Source of the DNA: Latrodectus hesperus
Taxonomy: Eukaryota; Arthropoda; Arachnida; Araneae; Theridiidae
Assembly: GCA_037975125.1 (NCBI GenBank)
Contig: CM075853.1
Location: 69,907,109 to 69,971,108, forward strand
Length of the DNA: 64,000 bases
Direction: 5' to 3'
The notes under the pieces: generated by a model
Databases searched by the model: none
Seen by the model: the letters and a program-made list of their open reading frames with translations, nothing else
What the model was told of the DNA's origin: nothing
In this document: positions 42,960 through 55,839 of the stretch, one piece after another
How the letters are laid out: the number at the start of each line of letters is the position of its first letter
Numbering within the stretch: position 1 is the stretch's first letter
Translations under genes and position numbers: made by a program

Positions 42960-44015
42960 ATGAGAGCGGTCTCCTTATTGTACCATTCGGTTATCGGTTT
43001 TAGTCCACTCATCTCCATCGGGAGCAAGCAGCGCCCTCCAGGTACCAGAAGATCATTCCCAACCTATGTCGTCACCAAGAAAGCATTTGAGAACGAAGGA
43101 TTTACAATAATGTGGACTTAGAGCCTTGTATTGGATCACACAGTGCCCAATACATTACAGTTCGGTTACAGAGAAGGATGGATCATTGAAATTAATATAA
43201 AACTTAGGGGAATATTAAAAAGCATAAGTTACAAAGACAGGAATAAGTTATGTACAAATGGAAAATGCAACTATTTTGTGGCTGAAAAGTTTTTGATTCA
43301 GGGATTGGTAGATAAAATACAGTCACTTTAGTTGTAAAGTCCCTAACTAAAAGTATAGGTTAGTTAAAAACATACGGATTAAAAGTCTGAGTCTGATGAA
43401 TCGTTGCTGGTGGAAGGAGGACTCCTGTCTTTGCACAAATCGAGAACTTTTTCTGTATGGAGCTTCGCGATTATTGTTAATTTTTTCTTGTGGAGAGCTG
43501 AGCAAAGAGAGAATCGGAGAAATTCGGTGTAGTTAAAGTTTTGAAATCAGTTGAGATGATGCTGGGCCATGTAGGCGCATTTTGTGATGCAGTGGAAAGG
43601 AATGCCTACTTTGTCACAGAGACAAACAAATGAAGTTGTTCTGTTTATTTCTTGTAAGTAAGTTAGTAATTGACCATGTTCGATTAAGAAGTAATTTATG
43701 TACGAGGTATCCAGTAGATGTGACTCAGAGACTTTAGGAGTTAGTTTATTAGTAGTTCTTCCCTGATGAGCTATTGTCCATGTGGTTTGCCATGAGGTTA
43801 ATTTTTTGTGATTTAAGGTTTTGCTTTATGGAGGCTAGGGACCATGCGAGATGATAATGATCAGCTTTTAGAAGTTTAGTTGATTCTTTCGCAGCCACGT
43901 CCGCGAGCTCATTGAATACCTATGTAAGCTCTGACCTAGACGAGGGTGAATTTACAGGAATTTTCTGCATTGGTTATCAGTGATTGAATTAGTTGAATAA
44001 GGTGGGAGCATTCAA
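42960..44015 (-). mobile_element. Decayed non-LTR retrotransposon 3' portion
   Basis: The coding remnant is at 43379-44015. The 42960-43120 block (GGGCGCTGCTTGCTCCCGAT on the minus strand) is more GC-rich than its surroundings and lies where the 3' untranslated part would be. The 5' side fades at about 44015. The 66-codon plus-strand frame at 43131-43331 shows no domain and is probably chance. Confidence 0.65.
43379..44015 (-). pseudogene. RNase H and C-terminal zinc-knuckle remnant of a retrotransposon polyprotein
   Basis: From 44015 downward the minus strand reads LIQLIQSLITNAENSCKFTL, then VRAYIGIQ and NELADVAAKESTKLLKADHY, equivalent to the RNase H end (W.+.H.GI.GNE.AD..AK). The last catalytic Asp survives as the D of NELADVAAK. 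After one frame change comes TTWTIAHQGRTTNKLTPKVS, YINYFLIEHGQLLTYLQEIN, and a Cys/His motif CLCDKVGIPFHCITKC, the usual C-terminal knuckle of these elements. The polyprotein ends SNDSSDSDF with TAA at 43379-43381. Small indels and stops break the frame. The layout agrees with the RNase H-bearing non-LTR elements of arthropods. Confidence 0.8.
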
Positions 44016-45166
44016 AACGTTAAAATAACAACCAAAATATTTTTTAAATGTCCTTTCAAAATCATTGTTTTTCGGCACAATTCTTTAAAAAAAACATTTT
44101 GGAAGCAATACAAAGAATAACTGGTTAACTGTTCAACGTTTACTGTATCATGGTTTCTCCCGACGCCAGTACATAAGTTATAATCCTTTCGTAATCAATT
44201 TATTTTGATATGATTGATTGACTTTTCAACTATTTATTTGGTGCAGTGTGCTTTTTTTTTTTTGGACTTAACACTAGAAAAAGACTAGCTCACTATTTCC
44301 CGCCTTTGTACTCAACACTATTTCAACAGAAAATGTTAAAATTCTAAATATGGAGATTAATCGCAACGCAATTGATCACAATGTTCCTTTAATATTTTGT
44401 TCATTGAAATATTTTCTGTTTTCTAGAATAGACTTAAATTATTTGTGTAAATAACTTTACTTTCAGAAATGATAAATAATTTGCTTCCATAAAAATGAAT
44501 TAGTATAAATGAGCATATAGATTTTCATTTTATTATTCCAAAGGTATGTAAATAAGATATTACGTAATCGTAATTTAGTCTAAATTGATATTCCTTCCTC
44601 TTAAAACTTCGTCTTACAAGTCCACGGACTGAGTTCATAACCAAAGTAATGAAGCTTGGGAAATGATTTAACTACTAATTAATTAACTCTGAGTTTCCAA
44701 TTTGTTTCTGATATTAGTCTTTCAACAATGAAAAGTGCAGTTGTTTCTTAGTATTCATTTAGATTAAGACATATTATGTTTTTAAATAGTAGAGCAATAT
44801 AACCAATGTCTTAAGCCAATTATAGTATGTTGAGAATTAACGAAAAATCAAGAACCTTTATCAAAATACATTTTTTACCATTTTTATGAAGTCAAAAAGA
44901 TATCGTGAAAATATAACAAAATATCTTTTTAGTTTTTCAGTTTTTCTCTGCGAAATTTGCGTATAATTTTTATTTTAATTATGACTATTATTTTATGCTT
45001 TTTAAATAAATTTAACAGATTTGACTTAATATCTGATTAATTACGTATACTTACCTTAAAAATTATTTAAAAAATCCCTGACCTTGAAAGTGATCAGAAA
45101 TTTACTTCAAAGAACTCATTCGTCACATATTTACCAAATTCTGAACATAGAAATTCATTGTTTTGT
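44016..45166. other. AT-rich DNA, no gene seen
   Basis: Nothing is recognisable. Confidence 0.55.
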
Positions 45167-45292
45167 GATTACTATTGAAAACAATATGATTACTATTGAA
45201 AACATTATGATTATTATTGAAAATAATGTGATTACTATTAAAAACAATATGATTACTATTGAAAACAATGTGATTACTAATGAAAACAATTT
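45167..45292 (+). repeat. Minisatellite, 21-bp unit, six copies
   Basis: Unit GATTACTATTGAAAACAATAT with one to four changes per copy. Because 21 is a multiple of three, both strands stay open across it and translate as a heptad repeat (ITIENNM on plus). It ends just before the RNase H remnant at 45330. Confidence 0.92.
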
Positions 45293-45329
45293 TCCTAGCA
45301 TGAATCTAGTTACAGAATTTGAGGGTTTT

Positions 45330-45780
45330 TCAGCTTGATCCTTAATTTGTTGTAATGACTGCAAAACACGTTGGCTGTGAAGTTTATCTTGATAATACCT
45401 CCTACACAGTCTTAATAATTCCTGCTCCATCTTCACTGCTGAGGCTACGGCTATATACCGTGCACTCCAGCAAAGGAGTACTAAAAATGAATGTAAATTC
45501 TGTGTGTACACTGACAGTAAGAGTATTTTAGAAGCTTTGAAAATTTGAAATTATAATTGTCATTCATTTGTGTACAAGGGTTTTAAATTGCTTAATTCTG
45601 TTACTAGCAAGGAATTTGAGATACTGTTTAATTGGATACCACATCACCTAGCAATAGGTGGCAATATGAAGGCTGATGTTACCAATAAGAGCAAGGAACT
45701 AATTGGAGCAAGGAACTGGGGATTTATTGTGGGGTTCTGGGGCAGCCAGAGTGATGTCTACACTCTCTTGAATTGAAGCG
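45330..45780 (+). pseudogene. RNase H domain remnant of a non-LTR retrotransposon
   Basis: On the plus strand, around frame changes, the translation gives VGCEVYLDNTSYTVL, then SIFTAEATAIYRALQQ (catalytic Glu), CVYTDSKSILEALKI (second Asp), and from 45588 LLNSVTSKEFEILFNWIPHH then LAIGGNMKADVTNKSKEL (normally W.P.H.GI.GNE.AD..AK). The first Asp position is unclear (NDCKT). One stop after EALKI and one earlier frameshift break it. The minus-strand open frame over 45155-45511 is a shadow. Nothing of the upstream RT is visible, since the minisatellite and AT-rich DNA lie there. Confidence 0.82.
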
Positions 45781-45889
45781 TTCAACGGAAGGCGGTGGTG
45801 GCATTGCAAAACACATGTCATGAAATTCTACAGCATGTACAGGACACCCTGGATGCCCCCATATCGAGCATAAGCATTTGATGATGATT

Positions 45890-46571
45890 GGTTACTAGTG
45901 GCCTGCGCTCATGGCGTCCATTATGAAGACTGCCTTTTACCTCACAGCACAGATACAACGTCTACAATGATGCCAGATTAGATTGATCGGGACGTTGGAG
46001 TGACACAAGATCGTCTTCTCAGAGGAGTCACGCTTTTGTTTCTTCATTGATAGTCACCGCGTACAACAGTGGCGTCGACGTGGATACAGCTGAAACCCTG
46101 CAACCACTCTATAACGACTTAATACGCGACAACGAGGCATCATTGTTTGGGTGCCATTGAGAAAGTTTTCGGGTCATCTCTAGTTCGTATTCACAATACT
46201 ATGACGTTATATAGAGAATTTGCTCCTGCCGGTGACACTCCCCTACCTTCATGGGGTACACAATGCCCTTTATAAGTAGGATAAATCTTGACTGCACATT
46301 GCTCGCATCAGACAGCATACCCAGCAAAGTTTATTGCTGCTTCAATGGTCCCCATAGCTGCCGGATCTCTCACCAATCAAACACGTTTGGGGATATATTT
46401 GAATGCAATTTTCATATCCTGCTACTGCCTCCTTCAGAAGACACACTTTGGCAAATGGTTGTCAAGGAATGGAGAGCAATTCCTCAGGACGCCTTCCATA
46501 CTCTCGTTGACTCTGTGCCTAGAATTGTTGCTTCGTGTATCGGGGTCCACGGTGATACTACAGCCGACTGA
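45890..46571 (+). pseudogene. Tc1-like transposase with two catalytic residues replaced
   Basis: Reading the plus strand with frame changes gives the catalytic domain of a Tc1-type transposase. In order: FSEESRFCFFIDSHRVQQWR (family FSDESRF), then LGAIEK...LVRIHNTMT, NALYK followed by a stop and DKS (family NALFQQDNARPH), LPDLSPIKHVW (family SPDLSPIEHVW), and DTLWQMVVKEWRAIPQDAFH then TLVDSVPRIVA. The first catalytic Asp reads Glu and the final catalytic Glu reads Lys, so the active site is lost as well as the frame. The helix-turn-helix region upstream of 45890 is not clear. Flanking inverted repeats were not found. Confidence 0.85.
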
Positions 46572-46599
46572 CCCGACCATGTTCTCACTCTATATTATG

Positions 46600-48721
46600 C
46601 ATATCATTTCAAAATACAGATTCTTATTGTTCGTATCTATCCCTTTCGGATAGCTTAATTTCGTCCCTTTCTGCCAACTCCTTCTTGGTGTTACGTTTTC
46701 AACGTCGGGGAGTCTAATTAAACTATATTGATCTAACTTAAATTAGTTCATGGAAAACATAATTCATAGCAGCACAGCTAAACACAGTTATTTCATTTTA
46801 AGAAAGAAAAATATCCAAAATGTATAGAAAACATTGATAAATTTATAAAAGCAGAAACCAATGAAAAATGAGTATAGATTTTGTAATGCAGTTAACATGT
46901 TAGCTTATAATTTTTTCTATTTTTAAATTTAAAAAAATCAGAATTATTCTAAAGAAGAATACAGGATTATGTTTTCTGTCAAATTTATTCTTTCTGATGA
47001 ATTCACTTTTTTAATTTAAAAAACATAAGCCTTTTAATGAACTGCTAAAACAGTCCAAAATATAACTTTCTAAATGTACTTAGAAATCTTTTGGTACAAT
47101 ATTAAAATCTCTTATCAGCATATTTCATGCTTTTACGTGTGTCGATTCATTTTATCGGGAACTTTTCTTTCTTTTTTTACTTTTTCTATTTGATTAGCAT
47201 TTACTCCTTACCATGAAAAATGTATTTTAAAACCATAAAAATTTGAAAATGTAATTTGCAAAATTTTACTCTTGGGGATTATAGAATAACATACAATCAT
47301 CTCAAATTAATAAAGTGTCAAAGATGGAGCTCTGTATTTCCTCTTAAGTAATATGTAAAAAATTATTTAAGGAGGTGCACTACTAGCGTTTTTTTAATAT
47401 ATGCCTTAAAATATAACTAATACTAAGAGCACACAAGATATACCTTAATACTAAGATCACAAGATATGCCTTAATACTAAGAGTGCAAGAATATCATGCA
47501 CGCACGCGCTAAACTGTTAAATAACTAATCTCACCTCATTTCTTTAAAACTGCCCCCACAACTGAAGGCAAGTATCTAATATAATCAATATTTCATTTCA
47601 CTTAATATTGATGTACGGCGAAATTTACAGAATAAATGTAAATCAAGCTATTTTCAATTTTAAGTTCTAACTCTGAGAGCTTGAAGTTAAATTTAAGTCA
47701 CCTGCATACAGCTTAATCAGAACAGTTTGAAAGGGGAATTCGTAACATCATGGGAATCTAATACTTGATCAGATTTTTAACGTGATGACGCATTTAATTT
47801 ATAAAATATAGCCCAATTAACGTTACTTTTGGACTTATACTTTTATCATCTGTCATATAGAAAAGTTACCTTAATACACCGAACATTGAGAAAGTAAACA
47901 AATGGGAAAATATTGAAAATGAAGTACCAGACCAGTATAAATTAGACTTTAGCAAAATTTGAAATTTTTCTCATTCCTAAAGTGGAAGGAATAATTATTT
48001 ATGTGTATACATATCAATGCCTGTGTGTACATACTTCGCTTACATTGTAAGATTTGCTTATAAGCTAGTACAATTTTTTTTTCAAATTTATAATTTTTAA
48101 TTGTTTAACAATAGTTTAGGAACGTAGCTTAAACATACATTGCATAAAAACTAACGTTTTATGAACAACTATATGATGAAAATATGAGGATGAGTTTACT
48201 ACTCAACAAATGTAATTATTTCTAGAATCTTTCCTCCCTTTGCTTTAAGTAGTTTAGTTACACCTTTAAGAGCCATTACGTGATAAGAACCCTTTTATTT
48301 AGAAGATAAAGACTGTTTAAGAACTCCCTAAGTAATTTCCTTGCATTTCTGTGTTGAATAATTCAATTATATTCATATGTTTTGAGTATGAGAGTATTTA
48401 TTCACAGTATAACATCTTTCTATCTCTAAGAAATTTTGAAAACTTTGAAATTTATTGTTTTAACTTTTAGTAGAGAATTTGTAGCAATTTAACTAATAAC
48501 CAAATCCTAATTCTCTGATCAAAATGTTTTGCTTATTTTCAGTTTATTAACCCTTTAATTTTATTTTTAGTCATTAAAATGAAGTTTTAAAACAATTTAG
48601 CGTAAAAATATACTAAATTATTAATTTTAAAGTAATTTATTTAATTATTTACATGAAAAGGATAATTACTTGCAATAATTTTAGTTTTTCTAATATATAG
48701 CATTGGCGTAAATTATAAAAT
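46600..48721. other. Mostly AT-rich DNA, no gene seen
   Basis: 46650-46720 (GTTACGTTTTCAACGTCGGG) may be the remaining 3' end of the Tc1 copy. The rest holds only the small tandem at 47418-47495. Confidence 0.5.
47418..47495 (+). repeat. Short tandem repeat, about 27-bp unit, three copies
   Basis: Unit like TTAATACTAAGATCACAAGA followed by TATGCC, with small differences between copies. Confidence 0.8.
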
Positions 48722-48729
48722 CTTTACTA
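48722..48729 (+). repeat. hAT target-site duplication, left copy
   Basis: CTTTACTA, matching CTTTACAA at 50170-50177 in seven of eight bases. Confidence 0.75.
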
Positions 48730-50169
48730 CAGTGATTCCCAAATTATTTTAGTCTTAGAACCCCGAAATATTTTGACAATGATATCGGAACCTTAAATAT
48801 TTCTTATGAACGACTTTTCAAAATTTAACATCTGAAATCAAATGAAGCAAGTAATTTTTTGATATCTCAGATTTTATTGAATTTTCCAAAACTCAAAAAA
48901 AATCATCATGGAAATAATTAATAAAAATAGAAAAATATCAAAAAAAGGCCTCGCCTGCAAGAACATAGTGTGAAATATTTTATGTGAAGTTTCCATTATA
49001 CTTTGATTATTTGTTTTGAATTTTTTCTCTAAAACTCCTGCTTTTATTGTGGCTTTCAAGTTTCCTTTTAAAAAAAGATATATTTCTGCCTTTATGAGTT
49101 TAGTGATTTTTTCCAAATGCCTCAGTAATTTTGCTGATGCTAAGGAGCTGTTTGCCAATATTTATTTGCCAAGCAAACAAACCTGCAGCCTCTTCACCAG
49201 TACTAGTAAATCCAAACAGGTAACTGGTATCATACTTACGTCTTTTCGTTTATATCACCTGTCCAAAAATGGAAGATGGTTGAGTTGGAAGATAGCTATA
49301 CGGAATAATAGTAGCTATACGAAACTGAAAAATTGATAGCATTGCGGATTCCAGAGTACCTGTATCTATAGGTTCCACGATTTCTGCATTTCTACCTACA
49401 ACATCAGTTTTCTTTAAAGACCGATTTCCTGACCAATGAGACATTACAAGGACAATTTTTATGTTTTAGACATCACGGTATTTCTCTTAATATTGAAAAA
49501 ATTTGCTTACGATCTGAAATACAGTTACCGTTAATAATACAAAGGCACAATAGCATTGGCGCAAATGAATGGTTTACTAACTTTTTTGGGTTATAGGGCT
49601 AGTTAGTTTACAAACTAACTAACTATTTTATAACCAGTCTTTCTTTGTATCCATTCACCCTTGTATATCTGCTGTAAATGGTCTGAAAAGGCTCCATTTT
49701 TGTTTAGGTTTTTTCCAATAATTTACAGCTTTTTATTTTTTATGCATTACTTTTATTTTTTTTTTATCTATCTAATCGATGACGTTTAAGAAGGTGAAAA
49801 GCAGATAAGTCAGTGATTATGATGAAAACGATTAAAAACGATCTTTGCATGAATCAACAGGTGTGGTTTTAAGAAACCAAAGGAATAGACAATCTCCAAA
49901 GCCGTAACCCAGAAAAGAAGTTTGGCATATACCACTTTGGCCATCTATTGATCGAATCGAAAGTTTGATTCCGGTTAAACCACCAAACACCATATATTGT
50001 ACAAAAAAATTACAAAAATTTTGAGTGTTGATTGGAAACTTTCCGAGGAAAACGTTAATATATTAAACACTATTTTTATTTTTTTAATCAAATAAAGTTT
50101 ATCACATGGAATAACTACATTTTTTCGTAGAACCGTGGGATTAAAACCAACCTACTTTGGCTATTACTG
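48730..50169 (-). mobile_element. hAT-superfamily transposon, internally deleted
   Basis: The left end is CAGTGATTCCCAAATTATTT and the right end (reverse complement) CAGTAATAGCCAAAGTAGGT, both of the CAGTG..TCCCAAA type found on ZBED-like hAT elements. Eight-base flanks CTTTACTA and CTTTACAA fit the 8-bp duplication that defines hAT. The body is 1440 bp, too short for a full transposase of about 600 residues, and only its N-terminal BED-finger region is visible. So this is a deletion derivative. Confidence 0.82.
48874..49444 (-). pseudogene. BED zinc-finger N-terminus of a ZBED-type hAT transposase
   Basis: On the minus strand two open stretches (49444-49250 and 49158-48874) in different frames join over the segment RRKYDTSYLFGFTSTGEEAA, a typical beginning of these proteins. 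The BED finger follows: CLLGKQILANSSLASAKLLR then HLE (family C..C.....S..LKRH....H), then an ISFFKRKLE-like helix and KKFKTNNQSIMETSHKI. The second Cys of the finger is lost (CLLGK for CL.C.K) and the final His is obscured by a frameshift. After about 150 residues the frame runs into AT-rich sequence without any RNase-H-like or dimerisation domain. The product would bind transposon ends; this fragment is non-functional. Confidence 0.75.
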
Positions 50170-50177
50170 CTTTACAA
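50170..50177 (+). repeat. hAT target-site duplication, right copy
   Basis: CTTTACAA, seven of eight bases identical to 48722-48729. Confidence 0.75.
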
Positions 50178-51044
<867 letters not shown>

Positions 51045-54000
51045 ACCTGAAAATTAATCGAATTGAAGTTTTCCTGGCAATTTGAAAAATATTTTATATA
51101 AAACGATGGGAGAGTTGAATATAAATTTACAATCACAAATCAAATTCGACGTATTTATACTCCATAAGCATAGGTGAAGCAAAAACATCTTAATACGATT
51201 TTATGTCTGTGTTTCTAGAATTTTCTTATGATATAAGTGCCCACATTTCCCAGAATGCTATATAACGTTTTACTCTCTTTCACTGGCATTTAAAATATTT
51301 CTAATTATATTTTAAACAGTTTAGTTATGTAATGGAAAAAAACTACTATTTTCAGGACTCATTAATTAGTGTAAGCTTCATAAACGCTTAATTTTTTTTA
51401 TAAAAGTTTAAATATAATAAGAAAAATGATGTTAAAAAACAGCATTAATTTTTACATAAAAATGTTTTTTTTTGTTTCAAAGATATTTTTATTTACATTT
51501 TTAAAGAACTTCAATGTGACTGCTCGATTTGAAAATCAATTTCCAAATCAATATATTTTCATAAGATAAAATTAAAATTAGTTTTCCTAAATGGTCCTTT
51601 TTTGCACATGGTGTGTGTATAATAATGAATTGTTATGTGTGTGTTAATAATACAATTTTGGGTATGAGTATCTTCTTGAAATAATTACGAACTTATTTTA
51701 AACAGTAGGATTTAGCCTTTTGTGTAAGAAATAACCGTAATTGTATACAAACTAAACAATCATCTGAACCTGAGAATTCAAATAATATGATTTAATTTAT
51801 AGGTATGCTCTTTAGTATAAGGGGTTACAAGTTTTATTATTCTCTAAGGAACTGTATTTGTTCCTTATATTATTATTTAAATTTGAGAATTATAGCTAAT
51901 GAATAACTATCTATATTTTAAGAATTGATAATGGAAAAATTTACAATGTTGCAATAATAGTTACTCATACATTGTCCTATAAGATTACAGGGTAATATCT
52001 AATGATTTAATAATTTGCAGTCTAATATTTCTGTAAGAATGAAATATTTTTGCAACTGATATAATCATGACTCTTTCTATTTGATAAAAGTTATTATAGC
52101 ATAAATAAAAATATGTATAACAGCGAAAGTTCTTCCAATAAAATAATTAACTTTTGATTTTTATATTTTATAAGATTGAATGTGTGAACCTTCTAACTGA
52201 AGATTGAAATATTAAACACATAAAAAAGCAAAAATAAAATTCTAATTTAAACTTGTGCTTGCATCAATCTCCAACATTCGTAGCTTTACATCTGGATTGA
52301 TTCATTTCGGTTGAGAAGTATCTAATTATTTAACAATAAATTTTTGAAAGAAAAACTAAACTAAAAGAAAACAAATTTTCTTTAAATTTGTAATTATATT
52401 TATAACGTAATGTTTTGTTCGCTTTGAGGGTAAAGAGGGAAAAAAACAATAGAGCATTGATAGAATTTACCAATTATCCTAACTATATGAATAAAATATT
52501 TCTTTGAGTTCTTTGCTTTATTATTATTTCTACATGGCAGACCTCTTCAAAGGATCCCTTAAGGGCAATACTGATTCCCTTTTCTACGCAACCTATCTAA
52601 CGAGTATCTTTTGATTCATTAAGACACGTAAGCTAATCGTGAAAATTCACTGCATTGTGTTTATTTACTCCAGAAAAGTAAATTAATCAATTTCGATCCG
52701 ATTCTTAGACGTAAAAAAATTTACCAATTTTCTGTTCATGTTATTATAATGTCTTCAAGGCTCAATATAATTACAGTGGTATACTCATTATGTATTTGCT
52801 TAGCTTCGTATTCGTAATTACCATCCAATCAGAATTTGCATCTTTCAATGTAATAATTAATTAAATAAATAAATATAAAGTTAAATTATCAGATGAGCAT
52901 TTCAATAACTTCTTTTGACAAAGTTTTTTTCTAAAAATACCGTTTTAATTATACCTGGTAATTTTTAGTTCTTAAAAATTATTTAAATGTATTTCTAAAT
53001 GTAACATTAAAGTATGTATAAATTTTTTCATAAATTCTATTATCTCAAAAATTTTTGCCGAAATTAGAACTTAGTTGCAAGGTTTTTAGTTCGGTAGTTC
53101 CAGAGTTCAACTTCACCCACTAGCGTAGATGTTAGTGATGCTTAATACTCTTTATATCGCAGATGATGGAATGTACACACGTGCGTGTACATTCCTAATA
53201 TATGTTCGTACTGTACTTTTACTCAAATTTAGTGTGCTATGGTGATTAAATAAATCGGTCAATTTTTATTTGTAATCAATAACATATACTTAAATCAGAT
53301 TTCTTCTGTTAACAGTAAAAATACTTTAGAATTCATTTATATTACTAATTTTGGAAAATATGAAGACAAGATATTTTTATAAAATGATTCATACAGTTTT
53401 CTTAAAAAATTTTTTAAAGATTTTATTTTTATTGAGAAATATTTCAATTGTAAATTTTTCCCGAATTGTTAAGATGTTTTTACTGTCAGTGTATGTATCT
53501 TTATATTCTTACAAAATTATTTTAAATCTGAATTAGATTGATAATATAAATCTAAAAATCATGATAATAATGAAAATTCCTCTAAAATTTTTATAACAAA
53601 ACGTATTTTATACATTTTTTGATATAAAACCATTCAGATAATGATTGCCAGCCCTGCAAAATGCATATATTATGAAATTTAATATTTTGGTATTTTTGCT
53701 ATCATATATGCATAGTATTATGTTCATCTTTAATATTTCAAAAATTTAAATTTCCTTGAATTAGATATTTATTTTGAAACTTTTCTTGGTGTTCCCCGAA
53801 TAATTAATAGATTTGTTCAATTTTACAAATGACTGATTGCAGAATTACAAACCTAGTAAGAAATTCCTTTATAAAAACATTAAAATAAGTATTAAAATAA
53901 AAATAAGTATTCCTTTATAAAAACATTGTGATTGATCTTATTTTAAATAAATTTTGCTTTTTTATAAGCGACAGTAATTCAAAACTAGGAGCAATGTGAC

Positions 54001-54480
54001 AGACTATTTTATCTAGGAATATTGAATATATTATTCCTTATCTCATTTTTAATCTTCATAGAAAATTTCAGATACGTTTTCAAAATTTTTAAATAAACTA
54101 CTGTTTGTTCTAGTATTGAAAATATATCAACAGTCTATGGAAAAACAAAGTTTATAATACTGAAGTAAACATTTATCAAAGAGGCGTTTATCTCAAGTAA
54201 ACGTGACTGCAAAGTATTTAAAAAATGCTTTATTTTTTAAATTGAAAATAAACCATATTTAATTATTTCTCGAAATTTATATAATTTGCAAGTTAGATAG
54301 TTTTTCTAATCTGTAAATACTGTTATTTTAGATTGTAATTAAAATAACTTTCAAGATTTATATTTCAGTTTAAAATGTAATTCTATATATTTTTATAAGG
54401 CATTTCATATTAATAGAAACTAAACTTGAAATAAAGAAAAGTGAAAGATTTAATAAGTCTTTCAAAGAAAAGAAAATGAT
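51045..54480. other. AT-rich DNA, no gene seen
   Basis: A local duplication of TTCCTTTATAAAAACATT occurs at about 53866-53930, and an inverted repeat at 53168-53195. The 53080-53160 patch has a B-box-like GAGTTCAACTTC. No gene is supported. Confidence 0.5.
53168..53195. repeat. Perfect 11-bp inverted repeat, 6-base spacer
   Basis: Left arm GGAATGTACAC, spacer ACGTGC, right arm GTGTACATTCC. Could form a small hairpin. Confidence 0.85.
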
Positions 54481-54484
54481 TTAA

Positions 54485-55835
54485 CCCTTTCAGTCGCACT
54501 TCCCTTTAAAGTTGAAATATTAACAAAAAATTTGCAGGTTGTCTATTTAGGCCTATATGAATATAAAGTGAAAATGTTCTAAAGATTTCATGTACCATTT
54601 CGATTTTGTGTGTGTTCCATCACATGAAACACTGCGCCGCAAAGGTCATAAAAAGCAAGCATTGCAGTGAAGCCCATATACGCGTAAATGTTTTTGCATA
54701 TAAATGAAAAAACAATGCATTCCACCTATGTAGCAGATTTAGCTTGGTCCAGGGTGCATCACAAGAAGGCCTGATACTCTACACCATAAAAAATAAATAA
54801 GATCAAAATAAAGATTTCTGTACAATTTTTTTAGTTATCCAAGTAAGGTTTTGGAGCTGCATAGAGGAGCCTGGTAGAGATAAATCACCATCATTTTCAC
54901 TGGCATCCGACACAACATTATCAGACTGAGACTGTTCAAGCGGTTTAGGAACATATTTCTCTGTATCACTATCACTATTCATACGTTCTGATTCACTAAT
55001 AGAGGGCAACTTTTGAAGCATTTTTATTGCTTAAGAAGGACTAAGACATCTACATGCCATTTATTTGCAATTTACAAATTAAAAAATTAAATAGAAGTTA
55101 AAATTATATTTGCAAAAAGTAAACTAAAAATATATAAATTCAAAAAATGTATGTACACAATATTATAAAATGAATAGCAGCAAAAAGAAAAATCAAGATC
55201 ATAAAAATAAGGCTACTCTAACTAGAGAGGATTCGAATTAACTGATATAATCCTATACCACACTGAAACTTCCTAATTCAAGAGGCCAATAATCGTATAG
55301 AAATATTATCCATGTAAGTAATCCTTCCTTGTACATTCCTCAACATTAGTTTATTACACCCCAAAAGAGAGAAAAATAGTAAAAAATAAACACAGCTGTT
55401 CCCCTCAGCATTGAGTTTAAGGCTAATCGCAATCTAAATCGCGTAAACGAAAAGTGCCGTTGCTGCGCAGGTGATGGAACACCTTGTTTTGTCAGATAAT
55501 TCTGCGTATACTTTATGCCTAAAAAATTAAAGTAATATATAATCAATAGTTTAAGGTACAGACAACAAAATAATATAGAAATTTCTTTTCAAACAATTAT
55601 TTTTGTATAAGAAAAAAAATTGGGAAATATTCTTTATATAAAAATAAAGGGATTTAAATAATCTGCTATAATTGAAAATTATTGATCGTCTTATGTAGCG
55701 CTGCCATCTATTATCAAACAAGAGAGTTTAAAGAACATTTTAAGCCAAATTTCATCTCTTTATCATAAAATGGAACGATTTGGTAACAATTTAAAATTTG
55801 GTGTTCCATCACCTGGAACACTGAACCGCAAAGGG
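54485..55835 (-). mobile_element. piggyBac-type transposon, internally deleted
   Basis: TTAA flanks both sides (54481-54484 and 55836-55839), the fixed target of piggyBac elements. The termini begin CCCTTT on both sides (CCCTTTCAGTCGCAC left, CCCTTTGCGGTTCAGTG right, reverse complement). The motif GTGTTCCATCAC is repeated near the ends: at 54611, in inverted orientation at about 55470-55485, and at 55801. The 1351-bp body lacks a full transposase (usually about 550-600 residues) but keeps an N-terminal piece at 54803-55021. I classify it as a deletion derivative. Confidence 0.85.
54803..55021 (-). pseudogene. N-terminal fragment of a piggyBac-like transposase
   Basis: A 72-residue open frame starting MLQKLPSISESERM. 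It is rich in Ser, Asp and Glu (NSDSDTEKYVPKPLEQSQSD, DASENDGDLS), as the disordered N-termini of piggyBac-type transposases are. It sits inside the TTAA-bounded element in the orientation expected for the gene. The catalytic DDD domain and C-terminal Cys-rich finger are missing. Identification relies on context and composition rather than on a conserved motif. Confidence 0.55.
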
Positions 55836-55839
55836 TTAA

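Noticed and set aside
43131..43331. 66-codon open frame next to the retrotransposon remnant
   Set aside because: No similarity that I can recognise. It lies antisense in the likely 3' untranslated region of the element.
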